From Limosilactobacillus reuteri (lineage in GTDB: Bacteria > Bacillota > Bacilli > Lactobacillales > Lactobacillaceae): a DNA stretch of 64,000 nt. The notes under the pieces are model-generated. The model searched no databases, had not been told where the DNA came from, and was given only the letters and a program-made list of their open reading frames with translations. A program made the translations under genes and the position numbers. Each line of letters starts with the position of its first letter. The first letter of the stretch is position 1. Below are positions 25,690 to 35,083 of this stretch, piece after piece. Location: contig NZ_CP139477.1 in the NCBI RefSeq assembly GCF_034259105.1, positions 1 to 64,000 of the forward strand, written 5' to 3'.

Positions 25690-28600
25690 ATGGCAACATT
25701 TGATGAATTAGTTAAACAAATTGATGATAATTTAGAGAATCAACGAGATCGTGGTACAGCTTTCGAAAAGATGGTGGTTGCGTACTTAAAGAACGAACCA
25801 ACATATAAGCAAACATATGCCGATGTTTGGATGTTAAACGAGGTTCCAGAAGAATATGGAATCCCTAAAAGAGATTTAGGAGTAGATATTGTAGCCCGTG
25901 ATTATGCTGGTAATTTAACAGCAATTCAAGCTAAATATTACAAGGGAAAAGTAGGAAAAGATACCATCAACTCCTTCGTTGCTGAAATGGGGAAAGATTA
26001 CTATTCAGCAGGTATGTTAGTCTCCTCAATAGATGATTGGAATCGTAATGCAGAAGCTGCATTAGAGAATAATACAAAACCAATTACACGTATCGGTCTC
26101 TCTCAATTAAGACGTGCTCATTTTGATTGGCAAAAATTTTCATTTGCTAAAGAAAATGATCTAAAAATAAAAAAAGAGAAAAAACTTCGTTACTACCAAG
26201 AAGATGCAATTAATAATTCCCTTAAATATTTTAAGGAACATGATCGTGGGAAGTTAATTATGGCACCAGGTACGGGAAAGACATTTACCAGTCTTAAAAT
26301 TACAGAAGCGTTAATGGAGGATCAAGGTAAGAAAACATTTAATGTTCTTTACTTGGTTCCAAGTATTCAGTTGCTTTCCCAGACACTCTTTAACTGGAAT
26401 AATGATGTCTCTGAAGATATTCATATGACTTCTTTCTCTGTTGTATCTGACCGCAAGGCTAATCAGAAAAAGAGTAAAAATGATGATGATCTTGGAGCAA
26501 AGGATATTGGATTTGAACCTACTACTAATGTTACTGAGCTAATGAACAATTATAACCAGATCAAATCTCTAAAGTTAGGGAAAAATATGAACGTGGTATT
26601 CAGTACGTATCAGTCAATCGACGTCCTGCACAAAGCACAAGAAGAAGGTTACCCAGAGTTTGACTTAATTATTGCTGATGAAGCCCATAGAACTACTGGT
26701 GCAACTAAACTAGGAGAAGATAGTGCATTTACCGAAGTACACTCTAATAAAAATATAAAGAGTAAGCTACGTTTGTATCAAACCGCTACTCCAAAAATTT
26801 ACGATCAAAACGCTAAACGCAAGGCTGAAGAAAATAGTATTGTTGTTTCCTCTATGGATGATACCGATAAATATGGTGAGGAAATATATCGTCTTGGTTT
26901 CGGTGAAGCTGTATCAAGAGGGTTCCTTACTGACTATAAGGTAACTGTCTTGGCAGTTAGTGAATCGTATATTAATAAAGATATGCAGCAGATTATGGCC
27001 GCCGATAATCAATTAAAGGTTGACGATATTGGAAAAATAATTGGTGTATGGAATGCAATGGTTAAACGTAATGGTGTTACTGGCGAAATAACAGGTGCGC
27101 CAATGAAACGAGCTATTGCGTTTACTGATACCATTAAACACTCTGAAGCAATTTCTAAAGAATTTGAAGAAGTTGTTAATGAATACCTTGATGCTCAGTC
27201 AATTGATAGCTTTAAAGTAGATGTTAAACACGTTGATGGAGGCTTAAATGCTTTAGAGAAAGAAGAGGCAATAGATTGGTTAGCTGACGATAATATCGAG
27301 GATAACCGTGCCCGTGTTTTATCCAATGTCCGATTCCTTACAGAAGGTATTGATGTTCCTAATCTAGACGGTATTATCTTTTTCAGTCCCAAAAAATCAC
27401 AAGTTGATATTGTGCAAGCTGTTGGTAGAATCATGCGACGCGCCGAAAGGAAAGAATACGGATATATTATTTTGCCAATTGTTGTTGCAAATTGTGTTGA
27501 TCCTCGAGATGCGTTAGACAACGATAAGCAGTATAAGCAAGTTTGGCAAGTCCTTAATGCTCTACGCTCCACTGATGAACGTTTCGATGCCGAAGTCAAC
27601 AAGCTTGATCTTAATAAGAAAAAAGATGGCCGGATCAATTTTATCGGTGTAGACTCAAGCCCTGATACGGATGTTACTGAAAATGATGGAAAAGAAATAG
27701 AAAAGAATCAAAAGCCAAAGCAACTTGAACTTCCTCTTGATTGGAGAGAAATGCAAAATGCGTTCTATGGAAGAGTCGTTCAAAAGGTAGGGGATCGACG
27801 GTATCTTGAGGATTGGTCAAAAGATGTCGCTGATATTGCAAAGATGTATATCAGACGAATTAGCGATCTAATTGACAGCAACGAAGGAGCAAAGATGGCC
27901 TTCAATAAGTTTCTTACCAGTCTTCATCATAATATTAATGATTCTATTAGTAAGGACGATGCTGTTCAGATGTTGGCCCAACATCTTATCACTGAACCGA
28001 TATTTGACGCATTATTTGGCGATTACGATTTTGTGAAGAATAATGTTGTTTCTAAATCACTAAACGATATTATTACTACATTAAAGGTATTTGGATTTGC
28101 AAAGGAACAGGAACAATTAAAGCCGTTTTATGAATCAGTTAAACTACGTGCTTCGGGTATCGATAACGCTGAGGGAAAACAGAGACTTATTGTCACTTTA
28201 TACGATAAGTTCTTTAGTACAGGGTTTAAGGACACTACTGAACAATTAGGAATCGTATTTACGCCTGTTGAAGTTGTAGACTTTATTATCCATTCAGTTG
28301 ATGACGCACTTCAAAAGTATTTTGGAAAGCATTTATCCGATAAAGGTGTACATATTCTTGATCCGTTTACTGGAACCGGAACCTTTATTACTCGAACCCT
28401 ACAATATCTTAAACAACAAATGGACGAGGGCAAAATTACTTTTGACAATATCCTGCGTAAATATCTTCATGAGCTCCATGCAAATGAAATTATCTTACTT
28501 AGCTATTACATCGCAGCAATTAATATTGAAGCTGTCTTCGACGAGGTTAATGGACCAGATAGAGGTTATCAACCATTTGAGGGAATTGTATTAACGGATA

Positions 28601-30417
28601 CATTTGAAAGTACGGAACGCCAGAATTCCTTTATAGATGTGTTATTAGGGCAAAATAACGAAAGATTAAAGAAACAACAAGAACAACCAATTACAGCTAT
28701 TATTAGTAATCCGCCATATTCAATCGTAAACCATAATTCAAATAGACTCGATTCAAATATGCATTATCCAAAATTGGAACAAGAAATCGCAAATACGTAT
28801 GTAAAAGACAGTACAACTAAGAATAGTATTAGTATGTATGATTCCTACATAAAAGCTTTTAGATGGGCAACAGACAGAATACAGAAGAAAGGGATCGTTG
28901 GATTCATAACTAATAGTGGCTATTTAGATAGTAAAAGTGCCGATGGTTTCCGAGCAAATTTATATAAAGACTTCAACCATATTTATATTTATAATTTAAG
29001 GGGAGCAATTCACGGTAAAACTGGACAATTAGCAAAAGATGAAGGACAAAATATTTTCGATATCATGACTGGTGTCTCTATTATAATTCTGGTAAAAGAC
29101 GGTACACTAGAGCATAAAATTCATTACGCCGATATAGGAAAAGGACTATCTCGAAAAGAGAAACTACGATTAATAAAAAAGAACAATTCAATTTTTAACT
29201 TACCAACCCATATTCTGAAACCAGATAAATTTAATGATTGGTTGAATCAGCGCAACACAGAATACGAAAGCTTTATTCCATTAGCAGATGATCATAGCTC
29301 ACACGCAATATTTGGCTCACACACAATGGGTGTAAAGACTAATAGAGACGCTTGGGTAATAGGATTTGGGAAAAACGAGGTTAAGAATAAAACTCATAAG
29401 TTAATACGACATTACAATAATGAACTACAATCTTTAGCAAAGGACAAAGACTACAAGGTCAATAATGATCCAAAATATATAAAATGGACTTCTAAGTTGC
29501 TAAAAGCTGCCCGTGCAAATAACATCATTAAGTATACTGACAAGAAACTTATAAAGACTCTTTATAGACCATTTACAAAGAAATGGATGTACTATGATGA
29601 ACTCCTTATAGAGCGCTCTCGTTCGTATGCAGAAGAATGGGGATTATCTAACCTGATGTTATTTACTACGGGTCGTGGTATAAGTAGAAACTTTTCTTCA
29701 ATTGTAACCAATCAAATACCTAATGCAGAATTAATGTATGCCGGACAAGGCTTTATGAAAGACATACATCATGAAGATAGCGACGAGTTAATAAAGGAGC
29801 CCACCTCTAATATGAGGAAAATATCTGAAACACTCTCGGAACCTTCAAAAATATTCGCATATATCTATGCATTATTAAATGAGAAGGACTATCAAGAAAA
29901 ATATGCCAATAATTTACGAAAAGACATTGCGAAGATTCCTATTGTAAAGGGAATAGATAAATTCGTTAAAATTGGTAAAAAACTAATATCACTACATCTT
30001 AATTATGAAGAGGTAGAACCTTATAAACAAGTTACGATCAGATTAAATGGAGTACCTAATTATAGGGTTAATAAAATGAAATACGGTAAAAAGAAAGATC
30101 CCAAAACAGGCAAATCGGTAAAAGATAGATCTACAATTATTTTCAATAGTTATATTACAATTAGTGATATTCCTGAAAAAGCGTACCAATATATAGTAAA
30201 TGGAAAATCAGCAATTGAATGGATCATGGATCAATATAAGGTAAAAACAGACAATAAATCAGGTATCATTGATGATCCAAATGACTATAGTGACGACCCT
30301 AAATATATTTTCAATTTGCTTTTAAGAATCATAAATGTATCAGTTCAAACTGTTGATTTAATTGATCAGTTACCTAAGTTTGAAGTAGATGAAAGTTACT
30401 ATAAAGACAAGGGGTAG
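25690..30417 (+). CDS. Type ISP restriction-modification enzyme (LlaGI/LlaBIII-like), single polypeptide
   Basis: At 1575 residues this has the full length and domain order of LlaGI-type enzymes. An N-terminal Mrr-like nuclease shows GVDIVARD (Asp66) and IQAKYY (Gln80-x-Lys82). A superfamily 2 translocase follows: Walker A APGTGKT (192-198), DEAH (330-333), TATP, and motif VI QAVGRIMRR. An adenine methyltransferase has motif I DPFTGTGTF (891-899) and catalytic NPPY (1007-1010). The C-terminal ~500 residues should be the target recognition domain. In this class, enzymes bind an asymmetric site, methylate one strand, and translocate to cleave on collision of two enzymes. It should protect against phage and foreign DNA. 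No frameshift is visible. The specificity cannot be read. Confidence 0.92.
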   Translation: MATFDELVKQIDDNLENQRDRGTAFEKMVVAYLKNEPTYKQTYADVWMLNEVPEEYGIPKRDLGVDIVARDYAGNLTAIQAKYYKGKVGKDTINSFVAEMGKDYYSAGMLVSSIDDWNRNAEAALENNTKPITRIGLSQLRRAHFDWQKFSFAKENDLKIKKEKKLRYYQEDAINNSLKYFKEHDRGKLIMAPGTGKTFTSLKITEALMEDQGKKTFNVLYLVPSIQLLSQTLFNWNNDVSEDIHMTSFSVVSDRKANQKKSKNDDDLGAKDIGFEPTTNVTELMNNYNQIKSLKLGKNMNVVFSTYQSIDVLHKAQEEGYPEFDLIIADEAHRTTGATKLGEDSAFTEVHSNKNIKSKLRLYQTATPKIYDQNAKRKAEENSIVVSSMDDTDKYGEEIYRLGFGEAVSRGFLTDYKVTVLAVSESYINKDMQQIMAADNQLKVDDIGKIIGVWNAMVKRNGVTGEITGAPMKRAIAFTDTIKHSEAISKEFEEVVNEYLDAQSIDSFKVDVKHVDGGLNALEKEEAIDWLADDNIEDNRARVLSNVRFLTEGIDVPNLDGIIFFSPKKSQVDIVQAVGRIMRRAERKEYGYIILPIVVANCVDPRDALDNDKQYKQVWQVLNALRSTDERFDAEVNKLDLNKKKDGRINFIGVDSSPDTDVTENDGKEIEKNQKPKQLELPLDWREMQNAFYGRVVQKVGDRRYLEDWSKDVADIAKMYIRRISDLIDSNEGAKMAFNKFLTSLHHNINDSISKDDAVQMLAQHLITEPIFDALFGDYDFVKNNVVSKSLNDIITTLKVFGFAKEQEQLKPFYESVKLRASGIDNAEGKQRLIVTLYDKFFSTGFKDTTEQLGIVFTPVEVVDFIIHSVDDALQKYFGKHLSDKGVHILDPFTGTGTFITRTLQYLKQQMDEGKITFDNILRKYLHELHANEIILLSYYIAAINIEAVFDEVNGPDRGYQPFEGIVLTDTFESTERQNSFIDVLLGQNNERLKKQQEQPITAIISNPPYSIVNHNSNRLDSNMHYPKLEQEIANTYVKDSTTKNSISMYDSYIKAFRWATDRIQKKGIVGFITNSGYLDSKSADGFRANLYKDFNHIYIYNLRGAIHGKTGQLAKDEGQNIFDIMTGVSIIILVKDGTLEHKIHYADIGKGLSRKEKLRLIKKNNSIFNLPTHILKPDKFNDWLNQRNTEYESFIPLADDHSSHAIFGSHTMGVKTNRDAWVIGFGKNEVKNKTHKLIRHYNNELQSLAKDKDYKVNNDPKYIKWTSKLLKAARANNIIKYTDKKLIKTLYRPFTKKWMYYDELLIERSRSYAEEWGLSNLMLFTTGRGISRNFSSIVTNQIPNAELMYAGQGFMKDIHHEDSDELIKEPTSNMRKISETLSEPSKIFAYIYALLNEKDYQEKYANNLRKDIAKIPIVKGIDKFVKIGKKLISLHLNYEEVEPYKQVTIRLNGVPNYRVNKMKYGKKKDPKTGKSVKDRSTIIFNSYITISDIPEKAYQYIVNGKSAIEWIMDQYKVKTDNKSGIIDDPNDYSDDPKYIFNLLLRIINVSVQTVDLIDQLPKFEVDESYYKDKG

Positions 30418-30420
30418 GCA

Positions 30421-30666
30421 ATGAAAAAATCAACAATAACATTAATTTGGACGATTACAGCTGTAGTATTAATACTTTTCAGCAGCTTCTTCATTCACAA
30501 AGAGAATATTGCGCCTGTGATTAATATAATTGGGTGCCTTATCCTAGTAAGAGAATTTACACAAACCTTTGGTAAAGGAAGTAAGAAAGTTATTTTCTGG
30601 GGTTATATAGGGATAGCTGCATGTTTGGTAGCTGTTTTCATAGATTTAATTCTACTAGCCTTCTAA
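30421..30666 (+). CDS. 81-residue membrane protein after the restriction gene
   Basis: It starts 3 bp after the stop of the type ISP gene and has three hydrophobic segments (about residues 7-24, 30-45 and 58-80). The spacing implies one mRNA with the restriction gene. I recognise no family. It may be unrelated cargo or a membrane accessory of the defence locus. Confidence 0.6.
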   Translation: MKKSTITLIWTITAVVLILFSSFFIHKENIAPVINIIGCLILVREFTQTFGKGSKKVIFWGYIGIAACLVAVFIDLILLAF

Positions 30667-30762
30667 ATAAATTGATAAAACATTCATTTTACTTGATTAC
30701 GTTTAATGAGTATAATTTAAACGTTAATTCATAGATGGAATTCTAAAAATGAGGTAGGAAAT

Positions 30763-31533
30763 ATGGAAAAGCATTGCCCTAAATGTGGGGCATCTAACAA
30801 AAGCGATGCAAAGTTTTGCAGAAAATGTGGATATCATTTTGCAACACAACATCCTGAGAAACAATTAGAGCCAAGTAAGAAAACTGTACAAACACGAGAA
30901 AATATAAGGCAGTCTAACTCAAATAATAATAAATTGTTAGTTGCTATAATAATTGTTTTATTGATTGTTATAGCGGGATTTATATTATACGAAGTGAATA
31001 GTAAAGAGAAGAGTAACTCTAATTCCAATCAAACGACGTCTTCACGAACCCAATCTAGAAGCTCTAGTAGTATATCTGACAATTCTAATGGAGAAAAATC
31101 ATCCTCACACAACTATGAGTTGAGTTCAGGAAATAATCCCAAATTAGATGCAGCGGCATTAATATACTACGTAGCTAAAAACGATATATCCGATTCTTCT
31201 ATTGATTCAAATGGATATATCGTAAAAATTCCAAGTGATAGTAGCCTGCTTGATTCGCTTTCGAAAAAGGGACAAAATCAAGTTTACGAGGTCTATAGAG
31301 AAGAAAATCGAAATGATGGTGGTCCGGTATTCTTATATACTATCGATTCAGACGATACCATCAATATTTATCGTGAATCAGAAAATGAAGGATTTGACTC
31401 TGATAAAGTTTATGATCCTGTCAAATCAATATCTAAAAATGACATTATGGATTACTTAAATAATCGTAATATGGGATCTGCCGTTAAAGATTTAAGTGAC
31501 CAGGTCGAAATTCAGCAAACAGGAAGCGATTAA
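30763..31533 (+). CDS. Zinc-ribbon membrane protein A
   Basis: This 256-residue protein begins with a zinc ribbon (CPKC at 5-8 and CRKC at 19-22), has a polar linker, one transmembrane helix (about residues 57-78), a Ser/Asn-rich stalk, and a C-terminal domain of about 125 residues on the outer side (beginning LDAAALIYYVAKND). This topology (cytoplasmic ribbon, single helix, extracellular domain) is common in Lactobacillaceae proteins of unknown role. GAGGTAGG precedes the ATG. It is convergent with the next gene and shares a terminator with it. Confidence 0.7.
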   Translation: MEKHCPKCGASNKSDAKFCRKCGYHFATQHPEKQLEPSKKTVQTRENIRQSNSNNNKLLVAIIIVLLIVIAGFILYEVNSKEKSNSNSNQTTSSRTQSRSSSSISDNSNGEKSSSHNYELSSGNNPKLDAAALIYYVAKNDISDSSIDSNGYIVKIPSDSSLLDSLSKKGQNQVYEVYREENRNDGGPVFLYTIDSDDTINIYRESENEGFDSDKVYDPVKSISKNDIMDYLNNRNMGSAVKDLSDQVEIQQTGSD

Positions 31534-31579
31534 AAAATAAAGATGAACTGAGAATAATTTCGGTTCATCTTTATTTTTT
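31533..31579. terminator. Bidirectional terminator
   Basis: AAAAAATAAAGATGAAC (31533-31549) is perfectly complementary to GTTCATCTTTATTTTTT (31563-31579), giving A/T tracts on both sides. It serves the converging genes for zinc-ribbon protein A and the PH-like protein. Confidence 0.85.
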
Positions 31580-32519
31580 AATCTTTTTTATACAAATCTC
31601 CTGCTAAATTGACAGCAAAAGTATCCCCCATATTTTGGGTAGTAAAACGCAAATTACAAACAAGTTCATCATCATCCATTATTTTAACTAATTCTTCTAG
31701 TGCTTTATCCATACCCTTTGGGAAATTCCCGTTATTACTAATCCAGTTAATTGTTGGCCCCTGAGCATAAATAATATCGACTTGATGATATCCTTTAGGA
31801 GCAGGCCCGAAGGAGAAACGACATTTATTTTCTTTGGCGTCATTATCTCCTTCTTCGATTTTACTTTGATCTTGTATTTCTTGTCTCGAATCCTTTTCCT
31901 TACTATTTTTATCATTAGTAACATCTGCTTCTTCCTGTATTACATCCTGTACAGTCTTTTCTTTAGGATCAATTTTAAGAGATGAGATATTAAATGGCTG
32001 AGTATTTTTCTCTTCAATTATAGTATTATATGTCTCAACCATTTTTTCATTATTATTTAAGATTAATGGTTTTATACTCTTCTTTATAAAAGTTGCATCA
32101 TGTTCAGTATTTGCGTTAATAATTAACTTCTTATTATCTCCATATTTCAATATTAGTGAATAGCTCCCATCATAAAGATTATCTTGACAAGAGCTTAAAT
32201 CGATAAATAGAAAATTATCTTTAATATTATTTTCATTAGCATTCTCACCATTAATAATGGTATCTATAGTAGATTGAGAAATATTAACGATTCTGTAGTT
32301 TGTTATAATTAGTAGATTATTATTTAATCCTAAATGCTCACTTTTAAAAACAATATTAATCTCTTCATCCTTATAAAAGTCATTATTTAGTGCAAGGTCA
32401 AAATCTAAGTGATTTCTAATAATAGATTGTTGGACAATCCTTAAAATAGAAGCTCGCAGTATCTTTTTATTTGTCATGTCTAAATTCGATTTAACGTTTT
32501 CCACATATTTAATTTGCAT
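31578..32519 (-). CDS. Cytoplasmic protein with PH-like N-terminus, unknown function
   Basis: The start ATG 32519 is preceded by AGAGGA at 6 bp, favoured over ATG 32537; 313 residues. No membrane segments. The N-terminal ~150 residues contain alternating strands such as NNLLIITNYRIVNIS and a region like bacterial PH domains. A charged, low-complexity linker (about 165-230) leads to a conserved-looking C-terminal block with GPAPKGYHQVDIIYAQGP. I cannot name a family. It lies between two zinc-ribbon membrane proteins, in the opposite direction. Confidence 0.55.
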   Translation of the reverse strand: MQIKYVENVKSNLDMTNKKILRASILRIVQQSIIRNHLDFDLALNNDFYKDEEINIVFKSEHLGLNNNLLIITNYRIVNISQSTIDTIINGENANENNIKDNFLFIDLSSCQDNLYDGSYSLILKYGDNKKLIINANTEHDATFIKKSIKPLILNNNEKMVETYNTIIEEKNTQPFNISSLKIDPKEKTVQDVIQEEADVTNDKNSKEKDSRQEIQDQSKIEEGDNDAKENKCRFSFGPAPKGYHQVDIIYAQGPTINWISNNGNFPKGMDKALEELVKIMDDDELVCNLRFTTQNMGDTFAVNLAGDLYKKD

Positions 32520-32607
32520 AAGTAATCCTCTTTTCATCTAATAATATTATATGTATTTATGATAATATTAACTTATACAAAATTAAAATAGGCAAGGAGT
32601 AAATTTT

Positions 32608-33354
32608 ATGAATAGCAAGTGTCCAAAGTGTGGTCATGAAATACAAAAGGGAGATGATTTTTGTACTAATTGCGGCTATAAATTAAAGCAAGATAACGCA
32701 GAAAAAATTTTTAGCAATAATAATGGCCAAGATCCTATTAAGCGAAAGCCGATTCAGAAAATGAAAGTACTAGAAGACTCTTCAGCAGATCTTCGTAAGG
32801 AAGAGATTAAAGAAATTTGGAAGAAAAAATACTTTTGGGGAATCCTAGCCGTACTAGCTATAGTAGTCCTGATTGTTAAAGCAAATATTTTACCTAAGGG
32901 GTACAGTGATCCAGATGATGTTATAGACTATTGTATGAAACGTAACTCCTTTATGAATCAAACAGAAAATCAATCTGATGTTAGTGAAATGTTGGCAGAT
33001 ATGTTTGGAGTAGATAATGATGCCAAATTTCATGAATTATTACAAAATAGAAAAACAAAGCGATATGTCTTTAAATATTCATACGATGGTGAATCAATTC
33101 CTAGTTATGTTGTGGCAACAAGAGTAAACGATGGAACCTACGATGTAGATATTACACCAGTGAAAAAGTCTCATATTGCTAGTATACTTAAAACCGGTGT
33201 GAGTCAAGAATATATGGATAAACACTTTCCCTCTGATAATTATGTTGGGTATAGTAATAACGATTTTGATGACATGGATATAGACCTAGATGATCATATT
33301 TCTAAACCTAAAACAATTAGTAGTAATACTTTTGTTCCTAAATTTCAAGAATAA
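32608..33354 (+). CDS. Zinc-ribbon membrane protein B, C-terminus altered by an IS30 insertion
   Basis: The 248-residue product has a zinc ribbon (CPKC 5-8, CTNC 19-22), one transmembrane helix (about 90-110) and an outer domain (110-240). AAGGAG precedes the ATG. The last residues PKFQE and the stop are encoded by the left end of the IS30 at 33337. On the other side of that IS, after a 13-bp duplication, the frame resumes as SYDASENE and a stop. The original protein therefore ended ...SSNTFVSYDASENE, and only the last eight residues were replaced by five. It is likely still functional. Confidence 0.7.
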   Translation: MNSKCPKCGHEIQKGDDFCTNCGYKLKQDNAEKIFSNNNGQDPIKRKPIQKMKVLEDSSADLRKEEIKEIWKKKYFWGILAVLAIVVLIVKANILPKGYSDPDDVIDYCMKRNSFMNQTENQSDVSEMLADMFGVDNDAKFHELLQNRKTKRYVFKYSYDGESIPSYVVATRVNDGTYDVDITPVKKSHIASILKTGVSQEYMDKHFPSDNYVGYSNNDFDDMDIDLDDHISKPKTISSNTFVPKFQE

Positions 33355-34615
33355 GTTAGCCACTGGACTCAAATAAATAATACTGACCAATTGATTATTG
33401 GTTGATGGAGCTGTGATATCTCTTGGTAGAAGGCCTTACGATAGATATCCATTGACGAATGTCCATTAAACATAGCTCGTGGATAGTGATTCATCCAATC
33501 ATTAGTCGCTATGATCTGAGCACTACTATAGTTATTTATAGCTTCACCTTTGGTAATCTCCTTGCGGAGAAACCGGTTATTGATCTCATTGGATCCACGT
33601 TCCCAAGGGGAATACGGATCAGCATAGAAAACATGATCGTGAACTTGTGTTAACTCACTAAATTCTGAACCGTTGTCAGAGGTTATTGTCTTAAAGATGC
33701 GATAGTAAGCATCTGTGCCCATTTTCTGGCGTAAATTTATAAAGAACTGATTTACTGCATGCGCAGTTTTACCAGCAATTTTACTCGTGATATTAACTCG
33801 TGAAAGGCGATCAGTCATTACTAGTACAACACTGTCATTACCGTTTTTCTGTCCCTGAACTGTATCTAGTTCCCAATGGCCAATTTCGGACCGTTGGTCC
33901 GCAGTTTGAGGTCGTTGAGCAATATTAGGCCCTAAGCACCTTTTAGCTTGCGGATGAGTTCGATGATGCTTACGTTTAGGTTTTTCAAAGAGGTCTAAAT
34001 TGGACGTACGAAGCACACCCTCATTAATCCATTGATATAAAGTTACAACCGACTTTGGGATCAGGGTGCCATCATTCATTAAATCTCGAGCCTTATAAAT
34101 AACCGCTTGTGGGGAGTAATGGTGGTCGTCAAACTCACCAAGCATTAGCTGATCAGCTAATCGTAAAAATTGCTTTGAAGAATAATATAAGCGACGACGA
34201 CCAGAATGGCGGTGATGTTCAAGATATGTGGCCTGACCAGCTTCATAACTATAGATGTAGTAAGAATATTCGTAAATCTTACCATTAGATTTTTGACGAC
34301 GAAGTTGGCGGACCGTACCACGGTTGAGCTCGTTATTAATTGTTTGATGATTAACTCCTAATTGGCGACCAATTGCGCGATTGGAAAGTCCTTGCGACTT
34401 TAAAGTCGCAATCATCACACGTTCTTCTTTAGTAAGATGAGCATTCTTTTTATGAGTAGTCAATAAACTAGTAGACATGGTATCATTTAAGTGCGTCATT
34501 TGACGGACATCCTTTCATATAGGTTTGGTTCACTTAATATGATACCTGATGTCACGCCGAATGGCGTTTTTTATTTACCACCAACTGGGTGGCTAACTTC
34601 ATTCTATAATCCACC
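33337..34615 (-). mobile_element. IS30-family element (third type), 1279 bp, with 13-bp duplication
   Basis: Ends read inward are CCTAAATTTCAAGAATAAG (left) and GGTGGATTATAGAATGAAG (right), both continuing to GTTAGCCAC. The copy at 43955-45233 has the same length and the same ends. TAATACTTTTGTT occurs at 33324-33336 and 34616-34628, directly outside both ends. Confidence 0.9.
33369..34499 (-). CDS. IS30-family transposase
   Basis: This 376-residue transposase starts at ATG 34499 behind GAAAGGA. It has an N-terminal helix-turn-helix (LTKEERVMIATLKSQGLSNR), a second one (NRAIGRQLGVNHQTINNEL), and the DDE core: D in GHWELDTVQG, D in TITSDNGSEFSE, E in ERGSNEINNRFLRKE. It is full length, and identical in translation to the copy at 43987-45117, which points to a recent duplication. 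Confidence 0.92.
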   Translation of the reverse strand: MTHLNDTMSTSLLTTHKKNAHLTKEERVMIATLKSQGLSNRAIGRQLGVNHQTINNELNRGTVRQLRRQKSNGKIYEYSYYIYSYEAGQATYLEHHRHSGRRRLYYSSKQFLRLADQLMLGEFDDHHYSPQAVIYKARDLMNDGTLIPKSVVTLYQWINEGVLRTSNLDLFEKPKRKHHRTHPQAKRCLGPNIAQRPQTADQRSEIGHWELDTVQGQKNGNDSVVLVMTDRLSRVNITSKIAGKTAHAVNQFFINLRQKMGTDAYYRIFKTITSDNGSEFSELTQVHDHVFYADPYSPWERGSNEINNRFLRKEITKGEAINNYSSAQIIATNDWMNHYPRAMFNGHSSMDIYRKAFYQEISQLHQPIINWSVLFI

Positions 34616-34628
34616 TAATACTTTTGTT

Positions 34629-34880
34629 TCTTATGATGCAAGCGAAAACGAATAAAAATAAGTAGCGAAAATATTTATCATTTATTAGCCAGTCATTAAA
34701 ACAAGAATTTTAATGACAGGTTGATATAAGAGATTTGCCACCCTACTAAAGGCTTTGCTCGGACACAATTGGCAACTTAAAACAAATGAATAACTTGGCC
34801 CATTAAAACAGTGGACCATCATGGCCCGAGCTTGCTGTAACGCGGCCAAGCAGTCTTCTGTACAATCTTTTAGAAAACCA
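34629..34880. other. Intergenic stretch without a supported gene
   Basis: It begins with the original 3' end of zinc-ribbon gene B (34629-34655). A 10-bp hairpin (GTCATTAAAA / TTTTAATGAC, about 34693-34718) could be that gene's original terminator. I see nothing else. Confidence 0.4.
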
Positions 34881-34883
34881 TGT

Positions 34884-34995
34884 TATAATATAGATACACA
34901 AAAAGCAGGCCCGTTAAAAAGACGGTGGCCTGGTTACTTAGAACTAATAAAAGATCGTCCGCAACCTGCCAAAGTTACTGGGACGGTCTTTTATT
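34884..34995 (+). ncRNA. Antitoxin RNA of a type I toxin-antitoxin locus
   Basis: An extended -10 (ATGTTATAAT, TATAAT at 34884-34889) would start an RNA near 34897. It ends at a bidirectional terminator: AAAAGATCGTCC (34949-34960) with GGGACGGTCTTTT (34980-34992), then ATTTT. The terminator is shared with the convergent toxin mRNA, so the 3' ends of the two RNAs overlap and are complementary, as in par/Fst and TxpA/RatA systems. Its 5' module AGCAGGC...GACGGTGGCC (34904-34930) reappears at the 5' end of the toxin mRNA (35142-35168, other strand). Confidence 0.65.
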
Positions 34996-34996
34996 T

Positions 34997-35083
34997 TCAA
35001 CAAAATGAGAAAATAAAGGTCAGCAATGCAACCACGAAGGTCGCAAAGACCAACATTAACATAAGTGCTTGGTAAGCGCTCAT
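34997..35083 (-). CDS. Type I toxin, putative holin-like hydrophobic peptide (28 residues)
   Basis: ATG 35083 to TGA 34997 encodes MSAYQALMLMLVFATFVVAL followed by LTFIFSFC, a single membrane-spanning helix. The MS.YQAL.LM..F.TF..ALLTFI pattern is that of the 'putative holin-like toxin' type I toxins of Firmicutes. A -10 (TAAAAT, minus strand at about 35174-35179) gives a leader of about 85 nt. A strong GGAGGTGG lies further upstream, in front of another ATG (35117) whose frame overlaps the toxin out of frame; this may be a leader frame affecting toxin translation. Role: membrane damage in plasmid-free cells. Confidence 0.75.
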   Translation of the reverse strand: MSAYQALMLMLVFATFVVALLTFIFSFC

